From Citrobacter sp. 18056 (GTDB taxonomy: Bacteria > Pseudomonadota > Gammaproteobacteria > Enterobacterales > Enterobacteriaceae), in NCBI GenBank assembly GCA_902706235.1, contig CACSJR010000008.1, positions 62,001 to 126,000 of the forward strand: a stretch of DNA of 64,000 bases. Direction: 5' to 3'. Shown here in pieces: positions 11,754-21,910 of this stretch (the first letter of the stretch is position 1; every line of letters starts with the position of its first letter). A program made the position numbers and the translations under genes. The notes beneath the pieces are model-generated. The model worked only from the letters and a program-made list of their open reading frames with translations. It had not been told where the DNA came from and made no database searches.

Positions 11754-14638
11754 TCGTTCTCTCTCATCAACGGCATGGATTGCTGCAACGCGCTAACGCT
11801 CTTCCAGACCTTCCAGCCTTTCGGGTGAACAAATTCTGTTTTCCCGTTCTGGCTACCGGAGACCTGAGAAAGAAGTGCCATGCCCTGCGGCTCCACCACC
11901 GTCTGATGGAAGAAGTCAGCAAGTTTTTGCGGCGTCAGCAGTTTTATCTGAGCCACTACTTTATCACGTGAATCAAAACTCATATTGCCGCGATCAAAAT
12001 CTTTGCTGAGCTTTGAAGCCTCTTCACCCAATGTTTGCGGCGGCTGCTGCATTTGGGCAATCACCGACTGCTGGATTTGCGCAAACTCTTCTGGCTTCAT
12101 GGCTCGCAGCTTCACTTCGGCAGTCGGGAAGAAGGCTTTGAAACGCTCCCACAGGAAGCCAGGCTGTTTGTCGCTGCTCTGCAACAGGAAACCGACGCCC
12201 CATTGACGGCCGATGTTCATCGGGAAAGCAAACACCGCGTAGCCTAACTGCTCTTCCGTCCGCAGTTGGTTGTAGAACCATGGCTGGATAATTTGCCCCA
12301 GCATAGCACTGGCGGCAGAGCTGCTGAACTCATCAGCTTTTGGTGGCGCGAACACCGCAGCAAGCGCGGAATCACTGGTACTACCCGCTTTCTCAAAGAT
12401 GGCGTTCTGCTGTTTCTCTACCACGATATCTTTGTTACGACACCACTCAGCGCCGTGTGCGTTGAGCTGTTTTTGCGCCTCGCGGGCAAGCGAAACAGAT
12501 TTATCGGCCGTCATGTTACCGACGATAAGAAACTCAGGGCGTGCGCCTGCTTTCAGCGCATCACGCCAGCTCAGAACGTCCTTCAGCGTGATCGACGGCA
12601 GTAAACTACGGCGCTCTTCGCGCTGGAAGTAAGGCACCTGAGACAGCATCTGCACCGGCATTATCGCCTGATCGAAGGCTTTGCCTTTCTCGGCGGAATC
12701 CAGCATCTGCGCGTACCAGGACTTAGCCTGTTCCAGCTGTTCCTCGGTTGGCTGATAGCTGAAATAGCCCTGTAACAGGGCATCAAACAGCTGCGGTAAA
12801 CGCTGGGTATAACCGTTGGCGTTGACCATCAGGCCATTATTGGCACCAGTCGAGAAGCTAATTCCGCCCACTGCGGCCTGGTTACTGAGCTGGTCAAGCT
12901 CGATACCAGCCAGATAATCATTCAGCGCGAAAATAACCTGATTACGGGCGGTTTCCATGGCGTTCGGGTTACGCAGCACCAGGGTCACGTCGGCTTTCGG
13001 CTCGCTGGCAAAATAGCGGCTCGGGGTGTACACCACCCGCAGCTGCGGCTCATCGACAATCAGCTGTGGCTTATCGGCGACTTTCTCAGGCTTAATCAGC
13101 GTGAAGTCGTCCGGGATATACGGGTTGAGCGTCGGTAACTGCAACGCGATTTTGGCGGATTCCTGCTGCCATTTGCTGAAGGTCTGCATGCTAATTTTAT
13201 CGACCTGATACGGCGCATCGACAAAGTAGGCGGTTTTGTTGTGCGGCTCGTTCGGGCTGATATACCAGATGCGCGCGTTTTGCGGCGTCATCATCGTCAG
13301 ACGATCCTGGATAGCTTTTGCGTCGTACTGGTCAGCAATATTCACCGCATCAAGCGTGTGCTCGACCGGCACGCGGATCATCGTGTCAGCCAGCCATTCG
13401 ACATAATCCATATCGCGATTGATCGACGGATAGCGGAAATCGAGATCCAGCACGTGGGCCAGTTCATCAAAGTAATGCTTATCCACGCCTTTCTCACGCA
13501 GCAGATTGAGGTAACTGAAAATGGCGGCGACAACCTGATCGCGATGGGCCAGGCCTTTATCGGTCAGGGTAACTGAAATTGCCAGCACGCCGCTGTTACC
13601 ATTGACCACCGGATCAGAATCGGCGCGAATGCCCTCTGCCAGCCCCTGCTTTTGCAGCCAGTCGGACAGCGTTCCCGGGCTACGATTCCCCATCAGATAG
13701 GTGATGAGCTCATCGGTTTTACTGCGGAACTGGGCAGTATTGTTATCAATACGAAACTCAACGCGCAGCACTTTACGAGGCACCGCTGGCGTGTAGTGAA
13801 TGATGATGCCTTTCTGCGCATCGGTCACCACCGGAACGGTAATCTCCGGACGGGTGATGTTTTTGTTTGGTACGCGGCCCCAGGTTTCTGCGGCCATTTT
13901 TTCCAGTTCTGGCAACGGCTTATTGCTGTAGATAACCGCTTTCATCAGGTTGGCGGAGTAGTATTTATCGCGGAACGCCAGCAGCGCATCAAGTACCGGG
14001 CTGCCGGGCTTGTCGCTCAGTGTTTCAAGGTTACCGCCGGAGAAACGAGCTCCTGGGTGCGCCGGGTTAATGGTTTCGGCGCTCACCTGAGCCATACGCA
14101 TACCGTCACGGCTGCGGGCCATGGTCAGCTCTGAGTTAACAGCGTTGCGTTCTCTGTCGGCGTATTTCTTATCAAGAAGCGGTTCGGCAATGGCATCTGC
14201 CAGGCGATCAACCGCACCTTCCAGCGCATCGTTTTCTACTTCGAGATAAAACGCAGTGCGATAAGGTGCCGTGCTGGCATTGTGGCTGCCGCCGTGCATT
14301 TTGAGATATTCAGCGAGGCTATCCGGCTGCGGGTATTTTTTGGATCCCATCAGCGTCATATGTTCGAGGAAATGAGCCAGCCCCGGATGGGAATCCGGAT
14401 CCTCCAGCGAGCCAATTGGCACCACCAGCGCAGACAGCGACTTCACCGCCTGCGGGTCGGAAACCAATAGCACAACCATCCCGTTATCAAGCTTAATCGC
14501 CTGATACTGGCGGGGGTCTTTCTCACTTTTGCGGATGGTTTCCTTTATCGGTTGCCATCCATTGTCGGCCTGACTCATGGGTGCCCAAAGGGCGAACAAA
14601 ACGATAAATACGACATTCAACCAAGTGCTGCGGGGCAT
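11750..14638 (-). CDS. ptrA: Protease III (pitrilysin)
   Basis: Periplasmic zinc metallopeptidase of the insulinase family M16 that degrades small polypeptides. 962 residues, the E. coli length. A Sec signal peptide spans about residues 1-24 (ending SQA). The inverted zinc motif HFLEH is at residues 89-93, with the distal glutamate in ENDALEGAVDRLADAI. As in E. coli it lies between recC and recB and overlaps recB by four bases although it has no known role in recombination. GAGG seven bases before the ATG supports the start. Confidence 0.96.
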   Translation of the reverse strand: MPRSTWLNVVFIVLFALWAPMSQADNGWQPIKETIRKSEKDPRQYQAIKLDNGMVVLLVSDPQAVKSLSALVVPIGSLEDPDSHPGLAHFLEHMTLMGSKKYPQPDSLAEYLKMHGGSHNASTAPYRTAFYLEVENDALEGAVDRLADAIAEPLLDKKYADRERNAVNSELTMARSRDGMRMAQVSAETINPAHPGARFSGGNLETLSDKPGSPVLDALLAFRDKYYSANLMKAVIYSNKPLPELEKMAAETWGRVPNKNITRPEITVPVVTDAQKGIIIHYTPAVPRKVLRVEFRIDNNTAQFRSKTDELITYLMGNRSPGTLSDWLQKQGLAEGIRADSDPVVNGNSGVLAISVTLTDKGLAHRDQVVAAIFSYLNLLREKGVDKHYFDELAHVLDLDFRYPSINRDMDYVEWLADTMIRVPVEHTLDAVNIADQYDAKAIQDRLTMMTPQNARIWYISPNEPHNKTAYFVDAPYQVDKISMQTFSKWQQESAKIALQLPTLNPYIPDDFTLIKPEKVADKPQLIVDEPQLRVVYTPSRYFASEPKADVTLVLRNPNAMETARNQVIFALNDYLAGIELDQLSNQAAVGGISFSTGANNGLMVNANGYTQRLPQLFDALLQGYFSYQPTEEQLEQAKSWYAQMLDSAEKGKAFDQAIMPVQMLSQVPYFQREERRSLLPSITLKDVLSWRDALKAGARPEFLIVGNMTADKSVSLAREAQKQLNAHGAEWCRNKDIVVEKQQNAIFEKAGSTSDSALAAVFAPPKADEFSSSAASAMLGQIIQPWFYNQLRTEEQLGYAVFAFPMNIGRQWGVGFLLQSSDKQPGFLWERFKAFFPTAEVKLRAMKPEEFAQIQQSVIAQMQQPPQTLGEEASKLSKDFDRGNMSFDSRDKVVAQIKLLTPQKLADFFHQTVVEPQGMALLSQVSGSQNGKTEFVHPKGWKVWKSVSALQQSMPLMRENE

Positions 14639-14764
14639 TCACGGACCTCATCATTAACAAACTTCTGTGCTGCTCTGAATGGCAGCCTCACTTGTAAACA
14701 TCAGTCCGTGACAAGTTGCGCATGATAATGGAATCCCGATACCTGCGCAATTTTTATACAGCGA

Positions 14765-17700
14765 CTATGACTGATGGAAACGAAAAACAGGCTGCAGGTA
14801 ACGTTCTGCCTGCGTGATAATCGCTTCAACACTTTCAGGTTCAAGGGTTCGCCACAGGCGCTGGTACCAGACATCGGCCCCTTCACCGCGAATCACCATA
14901 TTGCCTTCCCAGGCTTGCATGAACTTACTGCGCGCTTTCTGTTGTATTTCTTCATCCCATAAAATGACATTATTTTCGCTGTCATAACAGGCTTTCAACC
15001 ATGCCCCCCCACTTTCAGGGAGGAACAGCAGTGGCTGAGACAGACCTTCACGATAACCCGCCACCAGCTCAGATAAATATTTCATTGCCTCCTGCGCGGC
15101 CAGCGGTGGAAAGCGCCACTCACCTTCTTTACGCAGTAAAAGGCGGCTTTCACCGTCTCCGCCACTGGCGCAGTAGACAAGATGCTCCAGCCAAAGTTGC
15201 ATCCCCTGTGAGACGTTCTGCAAAGACGGACGCCAGCGCAGCAGGCCGTCTGACTGTACCTGCGGCAGCCAGCCAGTGATATTGACCTCGTCACATTGCA
15301 GGTCAATTTCCAGACTTTTCCCGGGTTTTCGCTGGACGCTTACCCGGTCGGCCAGGGCCTGCATCTCCTGACGTTGGTCATCCCAGGCAATTTCGCCAAA
15401 CGCGCCGTATGGCAGCTCGCCCCCGGCACGAAAACGACGGAACATCAGGCTGGCGTCCTGCTCTTCCACTAGCGTATTTACCAGTTGCTGATTCAGCTGA
15501 TAACGTGACAGACCTTCGAGAGTGAACGGCTCCGTTTCAGGAATTTCGTTCTCTTCAATGCGGAAATTCACCTGTAGGCGCATCTGGAAAAAAGCCCTGA
15601 CAGGGTGCAGCCAGAAACGCTGCAGCTGTTCGAAAGGCAGCGTCTCAATCACCACTGGCGGTAAAGGCTGGATAAATTCGCTGTGCGCTTCACCTTCCAG
15701 GCTCGCCGCTTTTAGCCATTCGCGGGCGTAGCTTTGCTTCTCGCCCGGCATGAAGTTGACGGCATCAAACGGCATTCGACTGTGCTGATGGAGAATATGC
15801 GTTTTCACCCGCTGCTCACTTTCATCACAGTTGAGCATTTCGTCGCCCTGCAGGCAGTGGCTCTGTCCGATGTAATCGACCAGCTCCTGCACCAGCACTG
15901 ACGGATAGCGCTCACTGTTATCCTGAATAGACCGGCCTATATAGCTGATATACAGCTTTTGCTCGGCGGACATCAGCGCTTCCAGGAACAGATAGCGGTC
16001 ATCATCCCGGCGACTACGATCGCCCCGTACCGGTTTCTGACTCATCAAATCAAAGCCCAGTGGCGCAAGTGCGCGTGGATAAATGCCGTCGTTCATGCCC
16101 AGCAGGCAAACCACCTTGAAGGGAATAGAACGCATTGGCATCAGGGTACAGATGTTCACCGGGCCTGCGAGGAAACGCTGGCTGATACGCTCCTGATCGA
16201 GGCGCTGCGCCAGCTCGTCACGTAGCAGCGACAGCGGCACAGTTTCACCGTAGTGGGATTCCAGTCCCTGCTCGATAATGCCCTGCCACTGCTGTTCAAT
16301 TAGCGCCAGCGCCGCTTCGGTATCCGGATCCGGCAGGAAGAAGTCATTGAGCATTTCACGGCAGACAGGCAGCCAGTCGGAGAGCGCCCGCTCTTGCGTC
16401 AGGCGCAGGCGCCACTGGTTCAGTTTCATCAGCAACGACGCCAGATGGCCAACCAGTTCGGCGATTAATCCACTGGACTCATCGTACGGCAAAATTGCCT
16501 GCCACTCGCCCTGACTGCTTTCCATGGCGTAGCCGAGCAGCATGCGCGTCAGGCCAAAGCGCCAGGTGTGCTGGCCCGTCGGAGGCAAATCCCATTCACG
16601 AACGTTATCGTCGTCCATGCCCCAGCGAACGCCAGACTCGTTTACCCACAGTCTCAGGTAACGCAGCCCCTCTTCATCGATATTAAAGCGAGCCGCCAGG
16701 ACAGGCACATCCAGCAGGGCGAGAATATCTTCACTGACGAATCGGCTGTCTGGCAGCGAGAGTAGTGTAATAAACGCCTGTAGTGCCGGATGGGATTGGC
16801 GCGCCCGACGGTCAGAGATGGCCCACGGCACATAACGATCGCCACTGGCGCTGCCGAACACGGCCTGAATAAACGGGCTGTAGCTGTCAATGTCAGAGAC
16901 CATCACGATGATGTCGCGCGGGGACAACTCTTTATTTTCTTCCAGCATCGCCAGTAGGCGATCGTGCAGCACTTCCACTTCGCGCTGCGGGCTGTGACAG
17001 ACGTGAATGCTCAGGCTGCGATCGTCTGGATCCAGCGTGCGTTTGCTGTCACTGCGAGCAAATTCTTCCGCAGTACGCCCGGCGACCGCGCTGTTCTGTA
17101 ACTCCAGAATGTCATATTGCAGATTGTGCAACAGGTTATCCGGCTCAATATCGACGAAGGCATCCAGTTCCTGATAGCGTTCGAGCCCCGCCAGCAGGTA
17201 GATGTAATCCCGGCCAAGCTTGCCCCATGAGGCCAGCATCGGGTTACCGATATCCTGTTCGCCATCGGCATTAAACAACGCAGGAGCCTGTTGGCTGTCG
17301 CGGAATAAGGGCAGCTCGCGCTGTTCACGGTGATGCCGACGCTGACGAGCCAGAAGCTTCGCCAGAAACGCCGGATCTTTAATGTCTCCCCAGTAATAAC
17401 GACAGGGGTTGGTGAACAGCACATAAACGTCAACATGCTTGCCCAGAGCCTGAAGTGCCTGCAGATAGACCGGTGGCAGGGCTGAAATCCCGCAGATAAA
17501 CACCCGGGACGGTATACCCGTCGGAGGCTGTTCGCTGTTTTCCAGCGCGGTAATGAAGCGTTGATACAGGTTGGCACGATGCCAGAGAGGCTGCCCCAAC
17601 GCGGCGGTGTGTTCCACCAGCGCTTTCCATAATGGTGCCTGCCAAAGCTGCGCCTCATCAATGCCGTCAATGCGCTCGTCGGCTTCCCAGCGAGTTAACC

Positions 17701-18133
17701 ATTCCGGGCGGTAAACCAGATACTGGTCATAGAGATCGGCTACGCGAGAAGCCAGCTGGAACAGCTTACGTTTGTCGCTATCGTCTGACAGATACTGGCG
17801 CAACGGCGTGAACGCTTCCTGCTCAAGCATTCCGGGCAGCAGTGTCATCAACTTCCAGCTCATGCTTTGTTTATTAAAGGCACTTTGCTCGGGGATTTCC
17901 GGCAATACGCGAACAAACATGTCCCAGATAAAGCTGGCGGGAAGCGGAAAATCAATGTTAGCCGCGATGCCGAAACGCTTTGACAGTGTCATCTGCAGCC
18001 ATTGGGCCATACCGGTACTTTGCACCAGCACCATTTCAGGTTCGAAGGGGTCGTTAAGCCGGTCCTGCTCAACAATAAACTCCATCAATGCTTCCAGCAC
18101 ATCCAGACGGTTGGAGTGGTAGACCCGTAACAT
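14765..18133 (-). CDS. recC: Exodeoxyribonuclease V gamma subunit RecC
   Basis: Non-enzymatic RecBCD subunit that splits the DNA strands and recognises Chi. 1122 residues, identical in length to E. coli RecC and similar throughout, starting MLRVYHSNRLDVLEALMEF. The N-terminal part resembles an inactivated helicase and the C-terminal part an inactivated nuclease (family knowledge). AGGAG lies five bases upstream of the ATG. A 126-base gap without clear hairpin separates it from ptrA, so ptrA-recB-recD can have a separate promoter. Confidence 0.97.
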   Translation of the reverse strand: MLRVYHSNRLDVLEALMEFIVEQDRLNDPFEPEMVLVQSTGMAQWLQMTLSKRFGIAANIDFPLPASFIWDMFVRVLPEIPEQSAFNKQSMSWKLMTLLPGMLEQEAFTPLRQYLSDDSDKRKLFQLASRVADLYDQYLVYRPEWLTRWEADERIDGIDEAQLWQAPLWKALVEHTAALGQPLWHRANLYQRFITALENSEQPPTGIPSRVFICGISALPPVYLQALQALGKHVDVYVLFTNPCRYYWGDIKDPAFLAKLLARQRRHHREQRELPLFRDSQQAPALFNADGEQDIGNPMLASWGKLGRDYIYLLAGLERYQELDAFVDIEPDNLLHNLQYDILELQNSAVAGRTAEEFARSDSKRTLDPDDRSLSIHVCHSPQREVEVLHDRLLAMLEENKELSPRDIIVMVSDIDSYSPFIQAVFGSASGDRYVPWAISDRRARQSHPALQAFITLLSLPDSRFVSEDILALLDVPVLAARFNIDEEGLRYLRLWVNESGVRWGMDDDNVREWDLPPTGQHTWRFGLTRMLLGYAMESSQGEWQAILPYDESSGLIAELVGHLASLLMKLNQWRLRLTQERALSDWLPVCREMLNDFFLPDPDTEAALALIEQQWQGIIEQGLESHYGETVPLSLLRDELAQRLDQERISQRFLAGPVNICTLMPMRSIPFKVVCLLGMNDGIYPRALAPLGFDLMSQKPVRGDRSRRDDDRYLFLEALMSAEQKLYISYIGRSIQDNSERYPSVLVQELVDYIGQSHCLQGDEMLNCDESEQRVKTHILHQHSRMPFDAVNFMPGEKQSYAREWLKAASLEGEAHSEFIQPLPPVVIETLPFEQLQRFWLHPVRAFFQMRLQVNFRIEENEIPETEPFTLEGLSRYQLNQQLVNTLVEEQDASLMFRRFRAGGELPYGAFGEIAWDDQRQEMQALADRVSVQRKPGKSLEIDLQCDEVNITGWLPQVQSDGLLRWRPSLQNVSQGMQLWLEHLVYCASGGDGESRLLLRKEGEWRFPPLAAQEAMKYLSELVAGYREGLSQPLLFLPESGGAWLKACYDSENNVILWDEEIQQKARSKFMQAWEGNMVIRGEGADVWYQRLWRTLEPESVEAIITQAERYLQPVFRFHQS

Positions 18134-18162
18134 ATTCGCTCCTGACGCTCGCGGTTAAGCCA

Positions 18163-18483
18163 TTAACTTTGTGGACAATGAAGGCGAGACATTTGTCCCT
18201 GCCTCCCCACGGGGGTGGTGATCGTTACCGTGATGCTGACACATCTTTGGCGGCTTGTCTGCACACGGTTAAGCTGCCAGCCTTCGGGCATCGCGGCGGT
18301 ATGGAACTGGCTGTGGTTCCATCCTTCGCGCCAAAGTTGTTGATACAAACTCAACTGCGCACCACCGACAGCAAGCTGGCTGTGTAAACCTGATAGCGCC
18401 GTAACCACCATCATCATCAACACCACACTCAACAGCACTTCGGGCAGGCTAAAACCCTGCTGTCGATTCAAGGATTCTGGCAT
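18163..18483 (-). CDS. ppdC: Prepilin-type protein PpdC
   Basis: Minor pseudopilin of the type IV pilus/type II secretion class. About 106 residues. The type III signal QQG|FSLPE (cleavage after the glycine, Glu at +5) precedes a hydrophobic helix LLSVVLMMMVVTAL. Start chosen at ATG 18483, which has AGAGG upstream and gives a short pre-peptide as in E. coli PpdC; a longer in-frame start 24 bases upstream is unlikely. It overlaps the end of ygdB, so the four genes ppdA-ppdB-ygdB-ppdC form one operon. Natural expression in E. coli is low. Confidence 0.88.
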   Translation of the reverse strand: MPESLNRQQGFSLPEVLLSVVLMMMVVTALSGLHSQLAVGGAQLSLYQQLWREGWNHSQFHTAAMPEGWQLNRVQTSRQRCVSITVTITTPVGRQGQMSRLHCPQS

Positions 18484-18875
18484 TGTGAGGCCTCTTTGCG
18501 CGGACAAAAATCACTCCAGCCGTTGCGGTCAACGTGCAGGGAATTGTCGTTAACTGAAGCCGTTTGCCACCGGATTTGCTCCCTGCAACGGGCAATCAAC
18601 AACGCGGTACCATCAGCGAAAAACCGTAAGCACACTCGCCCGGCGAAACCAGGCAGGGTCTGGCATTGCAAGACCGGCGACAGCGGCCAGGCAAACACGC
18701 GCCCCCACTCAAGCAATGACTCCGCTTCCATGCTGTCCTGAATTGCCTGTTTTTCCAGACTTGCCTGCGACAAACGGGCCTGATGCTGAATGCTGATACC
18801 TTGCAGCATCAGGCTGCCGAGGATGAGCATCAGTAACACCAGCATGAGTGACGACATCCCTTTTTCCCGGTTCAT
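18468..18875 (-). CDS. ygdB: YgdB, small pseudopilin-operon protein
   Basis: 135 residues with an N-terminal MNREKGMSSLMLVLLMLILGS-type segment: the G-M-S-S-L start and hydrophobic helix resemble PilX-like minor pilin components, though the +5 glutamate of standard pilins is missing. It overlaps ppdB by four bases (ATGA) and ppdC by 16 bases. Function within the pseudopilus tip is inferred from the operon only. Confidence 0.85.
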   Translation of the reverse strand: MNREKGMSSLMLVLLMLILGSLMLQGISIQHQARLSQASLEKQAIQDSMEAESLLEWGRVFAWPLSPVLQCQTLPGFAGRVCLRFFADGTALLIARCREQIRWQTASVNDNSLHVDRNGWSDFCPRKEASQCQNP

Positions 18876-19429
18876 AGATTGTGCCCCGTTACGCTATGGC
18901 TGGCACTCACCTGAACTGTAGGACGGCTCTTCAGATGTGCGGAAAGAGTCACGTCAAACTCAGGCGAAAACCCGCTAATGTTATGTCGCTGAACCTTAAA
19001 CTCATCGATGACAAGGAAATCGGGATCGGTCATTTTGTCCCACCCTTTAGCGTTGCAATCTGTCGCGCCGCGCAGCGTTTCCAGAGCGCCATTATTCAGC
19101 CTGAAACCTGTTACGTCAGAATTTGCCGCAGAGGCATCCTCCCAGACACCGTTGAGATTGCTGTCCCAACGAACCCGCAGGCACTGATTTTCAATAAGCA
19201 CAGCTTCACCACTACAGGCTCCCCGGCAAAAACCGGCCCGTTGTAGATGCCGGGATACGGTAAACAGGCGCTGCCAGATTTCCTCTTCAAGCACCTGTTG
19301 CTGGGTCTGTCGTAGAGTAGCCATTTGCAGTGCAGGTAAGAAACGCGCCGTCGCAAGCAGCAGGATGCTACCAATCGCCATGGCTATCAGGACTTCAACT
19401 AACGAAAAACCCTGCTGATTTACTGACAT
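18872..19429 (-). CDS. ppdB: Prepilin-type protein PpdB
   Basis: Minor pseudopilin, 185 residues from ATG 19429 (E. coli PpdB 187). Prepilin motif QQG|FSLVE, then the hydrophobic helix VLIAMAIGSILLLATA. Two cysteines (GFCRGAC) in the globular part may form a disulfide. The start overlaps the end of ppdA by 10 bases. A longer open frame to 19492 lies within ppdA coding sequence and is not needed. Confidence 0.88.
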   Translation of the reverse strand: MSVNQQGFSLVEVLIAMAIGSILLLATARFLPALQMATLRQTQQQVLEEEIWQRLFTVSRHLQRAGFCRGACSGEAVLIENQCLRVRWDSNLNGVWEDASAANSDVTGFRLNNGALETLRGATDCNAKGWDKMTDPDFLVIDEFKVQRHNISGFSPEFDVTLSAHLKSRPTVQVSASHSVTGHNL

Positions 19430-19890
19430 GATTTGTCGCTTCCTCCCTGACATAAACGTACGCGTCCCCAGCCAGAGACAATCAAACTCCAACTTCCTGC
19501 ACTGCTTTTGAGGGTGATATGCCCGGGCCAGGCGGTGCTTCGCAAACCGTAGAAACCCAGACCAGGCGTCATCTCGCTAAGTGTCACTTCCGGCCAACGT
19601 GGGCGTAATACATAAACGCTTTGCGCTGCGCAGCCAGCCCCCTCTTCACTCAGGGCATTCAGGCACCAGCCTTCCTCCGCGCGCTGTAAGCGAGGCAGGC
19701 GATCGCGACGATGCCAGCTCGCATCGTTACGCAGCATGACCAGATAATCTCTGACCTGGCCTGCGGTTTGCCATAGACGCTGCTGCTGTTGCCAACGCTG
19801 CCAGCCGTACAGCCCTCCACCGCTGAGAATAATCATCAGCGAGAGCGCAACCAGCATTTCAATAAGGGTGTAACCCTGTTCTCGTTTCAT
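19420..19890 (-). CDS. ppdA: Prepilin-type protein PpdA
   Basis: First gene of the minor pseudopilin operon. 156 residues from ATG 19890, as in E. coli. Prepilin motif EQG|YTLIE followed by the helix MLVALSLMIILSG. A substrate for prepilin peptidase GspO/PilD (family knowledge). The promoter must lie in the 19891-20053 gap shared with the thyA 3' end. Confidence 0.88.
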   Translation of the reverse strand: MKREQGYTLIEMLVALSLMIILSGGGLYGWQRWQQQQRLWQTAGQVRDYLVMLRNDASWHRRDRLPRLQRAEEGWCLNALSEEGAGCAAQSVYVLRPRWPEVTLSEMTPGLGFYGLRSTAWPGHITLKSSAGSWSLIVSGWGRVRLCQGGSDKSCQ

Positions 19891-20020
19891 GGCCGCAATA
19901 TGCAGTGGAAGGTTAATCAACGCGAACGGGAATTCCGCGTTTTACGGGCATGGTTCAGGGGAAATTTATCGGGTTGCAGCGGGTTACAGAAAAACAGGAA
20001 GAGAGCTTCAGAAAATGAAA

Positions 20021-20039
20021 ACCGGCCACGTGGGCCGGT
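20021..20039 (-). terminator. Terminator of lgt-thyA
   Basis: Perfect 7-base stem ACCGGCC/GGCCGGT; on the minus strand it is followed by TTTTCATTTTC, 15 bases beyond the thyA stop. Confidence 0.75.
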
Positions 20040-20053
20040 TGATTTCAGGTGAT

Positions 20054-20848
20054 TTAAATCGCCACAGGCGCTTTAATACCGGGGTGCGGGTCGTAGCCTT
20101 CAATCTCGAAATCATCGAACTGATAATCGAAGATAGACGCCGGCTTACGTTTGATAACCAGCTTCGGCAGCGCGCGAGGCTCACGGCTCAGTTGCAGATG
20201 CGTCTGGTCCATGTGATTGCTGTACAGGTGCGTGTCGCCCCCGGTCCAGACGAAGTCACCGACTTCGAGGTCACATTGCTGGGCCACCATATGCACCAAC
20301 AGCGCGTAGCTTGCGATGTTAAACGGCAAGCCGAGGAACACATCGCAAGAACGCTGATACAACTGGCATGACAGCTTGCCGTCTGCCACGTAGAACTGGA
20401 AGAACGCGTGGCACGGAGCCAGCGCCATTTTGTCCAGCTCGCCGACGTTCCAGGCTGACACAATGATTCGACGCGAGTCGGGGTCATTTTTCAGCTGTTC
20501 GATGACCGTGGTGATTTGGTCAATATGGCGGCCATCTGGCGTTGGCCATGCTCGCCATTGCTTACCGTATACCGGGCCCAGGTTGCCCTGATCGTCTGCC
20601 CATTCATCCCAGATGGAGACATTGTTTTCATGCAGATACGCAACGTTAGTGTCACCTTTCAGGAACCACAACAGCTCATGGATGATGGAGCGTAAATGAC
20701 AGCGCTTGGTCGTCACCAGCGGGAAACCATCCTGCAAGTTGAAGCGCATCTGGTGGCCGAAAATTGATAGCGTGCCGGTACCGGTACGGTCATTTTTTGG
20801 GGTGCCCTCGTCGAGCACCTTCTGCATCAGTTCAAGATACTGTTTCAT
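20054..20848 (-). CDS. thyA: Thymidylate synthase
   Basis: Methylates dUMP to dTMP using methylenetetrahydrofolate. 264 residues, the standard bacterial length. The nucleophilic cysteine is in [12 protein letters not shown] and the dUMP-binding arginine loop [13 protein letters not shown] precedes it. It starts six bases after the lgt stop, so the two are one operon as in E. coli, where thyA translation depends on lgt transcription. Confidence 0.98.
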   Translation of the reverse strand: MKQYLELMQKVLDEGTPKNDRTGTGTLSIFGHQMRFNLQDGFPLVTTKRCHLRSIIHELLWFLKGDTNVAYLHENNVSIWDEWADDQGNLGPVYGKQWRAWPTPDGRHIDQITTVIEQLKNDPDSRRIIVSAWNVGELDKMALAPCHAFFQFYVADGKLSCQLYQRSCDVFLGLPFNIASYALLVHMVAQQCDLEVGDFVWTGGDTHLYSNHMDQTHLQLSREPRALPKLVIKRKPASIFDYQFDDFEIEGYDPHPGIKAPVAI

Positions 20849-20854
20849 GCTTCC

Positions 20855-21730
20855 TCAGGAGACTTGTTGCTGTGGGCGATGACGATACGCCCAAACCATC
20901 ATAATGATACCTGCCAGAACCATCGGAATGGAGAGGATCTGCCCCATGCTGATGTACTGCACCCACTCACCGGTGAACTGCGCATCCGGCTGGCGGAAGA
21001 ATTCGACGATGATGCGGAACAGACCGTAGCCAATCAGGAACAGGCCTGAAACAGAGCCCGTCGGGCGTGGCTTGCGGATAAACAGGTTGAGGATGATAAA
21101 CAGCACCACGCCTTCCAGCGCCAGTTCGTAAAGCTGCGATGCATGACGCGGCAGCACGCCGTACTGATCGAACAGAGACTGCCATTCAGGATGCGACGGC
21201 AGTAACGCCAGGTCTTCCGCACGGGAGCCCGGGAACAGCATGGTGTAATGGAAGGAAGGGTCAACGCGGCCCCACAATTCACCGTTGATGAAGTTGCCCA
21301 GACGACCAGCGCCGAGACCAAACGGGATCAATGGTGCAATAAAGTCAGCAACCTGGAAGAAGGTGCGTTTCGTGCGCCTGGCAAAGACAATCATGACGAC
21401 GATAACGCCAATCAGGCCGCCATGGAACGACATGCCGCCATCCCAGACACGGAACAGATACAGTGGATCGCTGAGGAACACCGGCATGTTGTAGAACAGG
21501 ACATAGCCGATACGCCCGCCGAGGAATACCCCGAGGAATCCGGCGTACAGCAGGTTTTCAACTTCGTTCTTCGTCCAGCCGCTGCCCGGTCGGTTCGCCC
21601 TGCGAGACGCCAACCACATTGCGAAGATAAAGCCGACGAGATACATCAGTCCGTACCAGTGAAGCGCAACCGGTCCAATGGAAAAAATCACCGGATCAAA
21701 TTCCGGGAAATGCAGATAACCACTATTCAT
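20855..21730 (-). CDS. lgt: Prolipoprotein diacylglyceryl transferase
   Basis: Inner-membrane enzyme that attaches diacylglycerol from phosphatidylglycerol to the lipobox cysteine, the first step of lipoprotein maturation (substrates in this window: MltA, YgdR). 291 residues, seven hydrophobic segments. The Lgt signature is visible as [16 protein letters not shown]; the essential HGGLIG histidine and YGxxR region ([12 protein letters not shown]) are present. Cotranscribed with thyA. Confidence 0.97.
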   Translation of the reverse strand: MNSGYLHFPEFDPVIFSIGPVALHWYGLMYLVGFIFAMWLASRRANRPGSGWTKNEVENLLYAGFLGVFLGGRIGYVLFYNMPVFLSDPLYLFRVWDGGMSFHGGLIGVIVVMIVFARRTKRTFFQVADFIAPLIPFGLGAGRLGNFINGELWGRVDPSFHYTMLFPGSRAEDLALLPSHPEWQSLFDQYGVLPRHASQLYELALEGVVLFIILNLFIRKPRPTGSVSGLFLIGYGLFRIIVEFFRQPDAQFTGEWVQYISMGQILSIPMVLAGIIMMVWAYRHRPQQQVS

Positions 21731-21910
21731 CTGTCACCACAAGTGCTTGTTATTCCGCCGAAAGTGGTCAGCGGTAGAGACGTGCAGCCTGAAGACTGCC
21801 CCAAAGGTGCGAATGATAGCACAAGGCAGTCGGCTGGGAGGCGCTGAAAGATGTAAAAGATATGTATAAACACGGGGCCAGCAGGCAGAGGCGCCGCCGG
21901 GAACTGACGT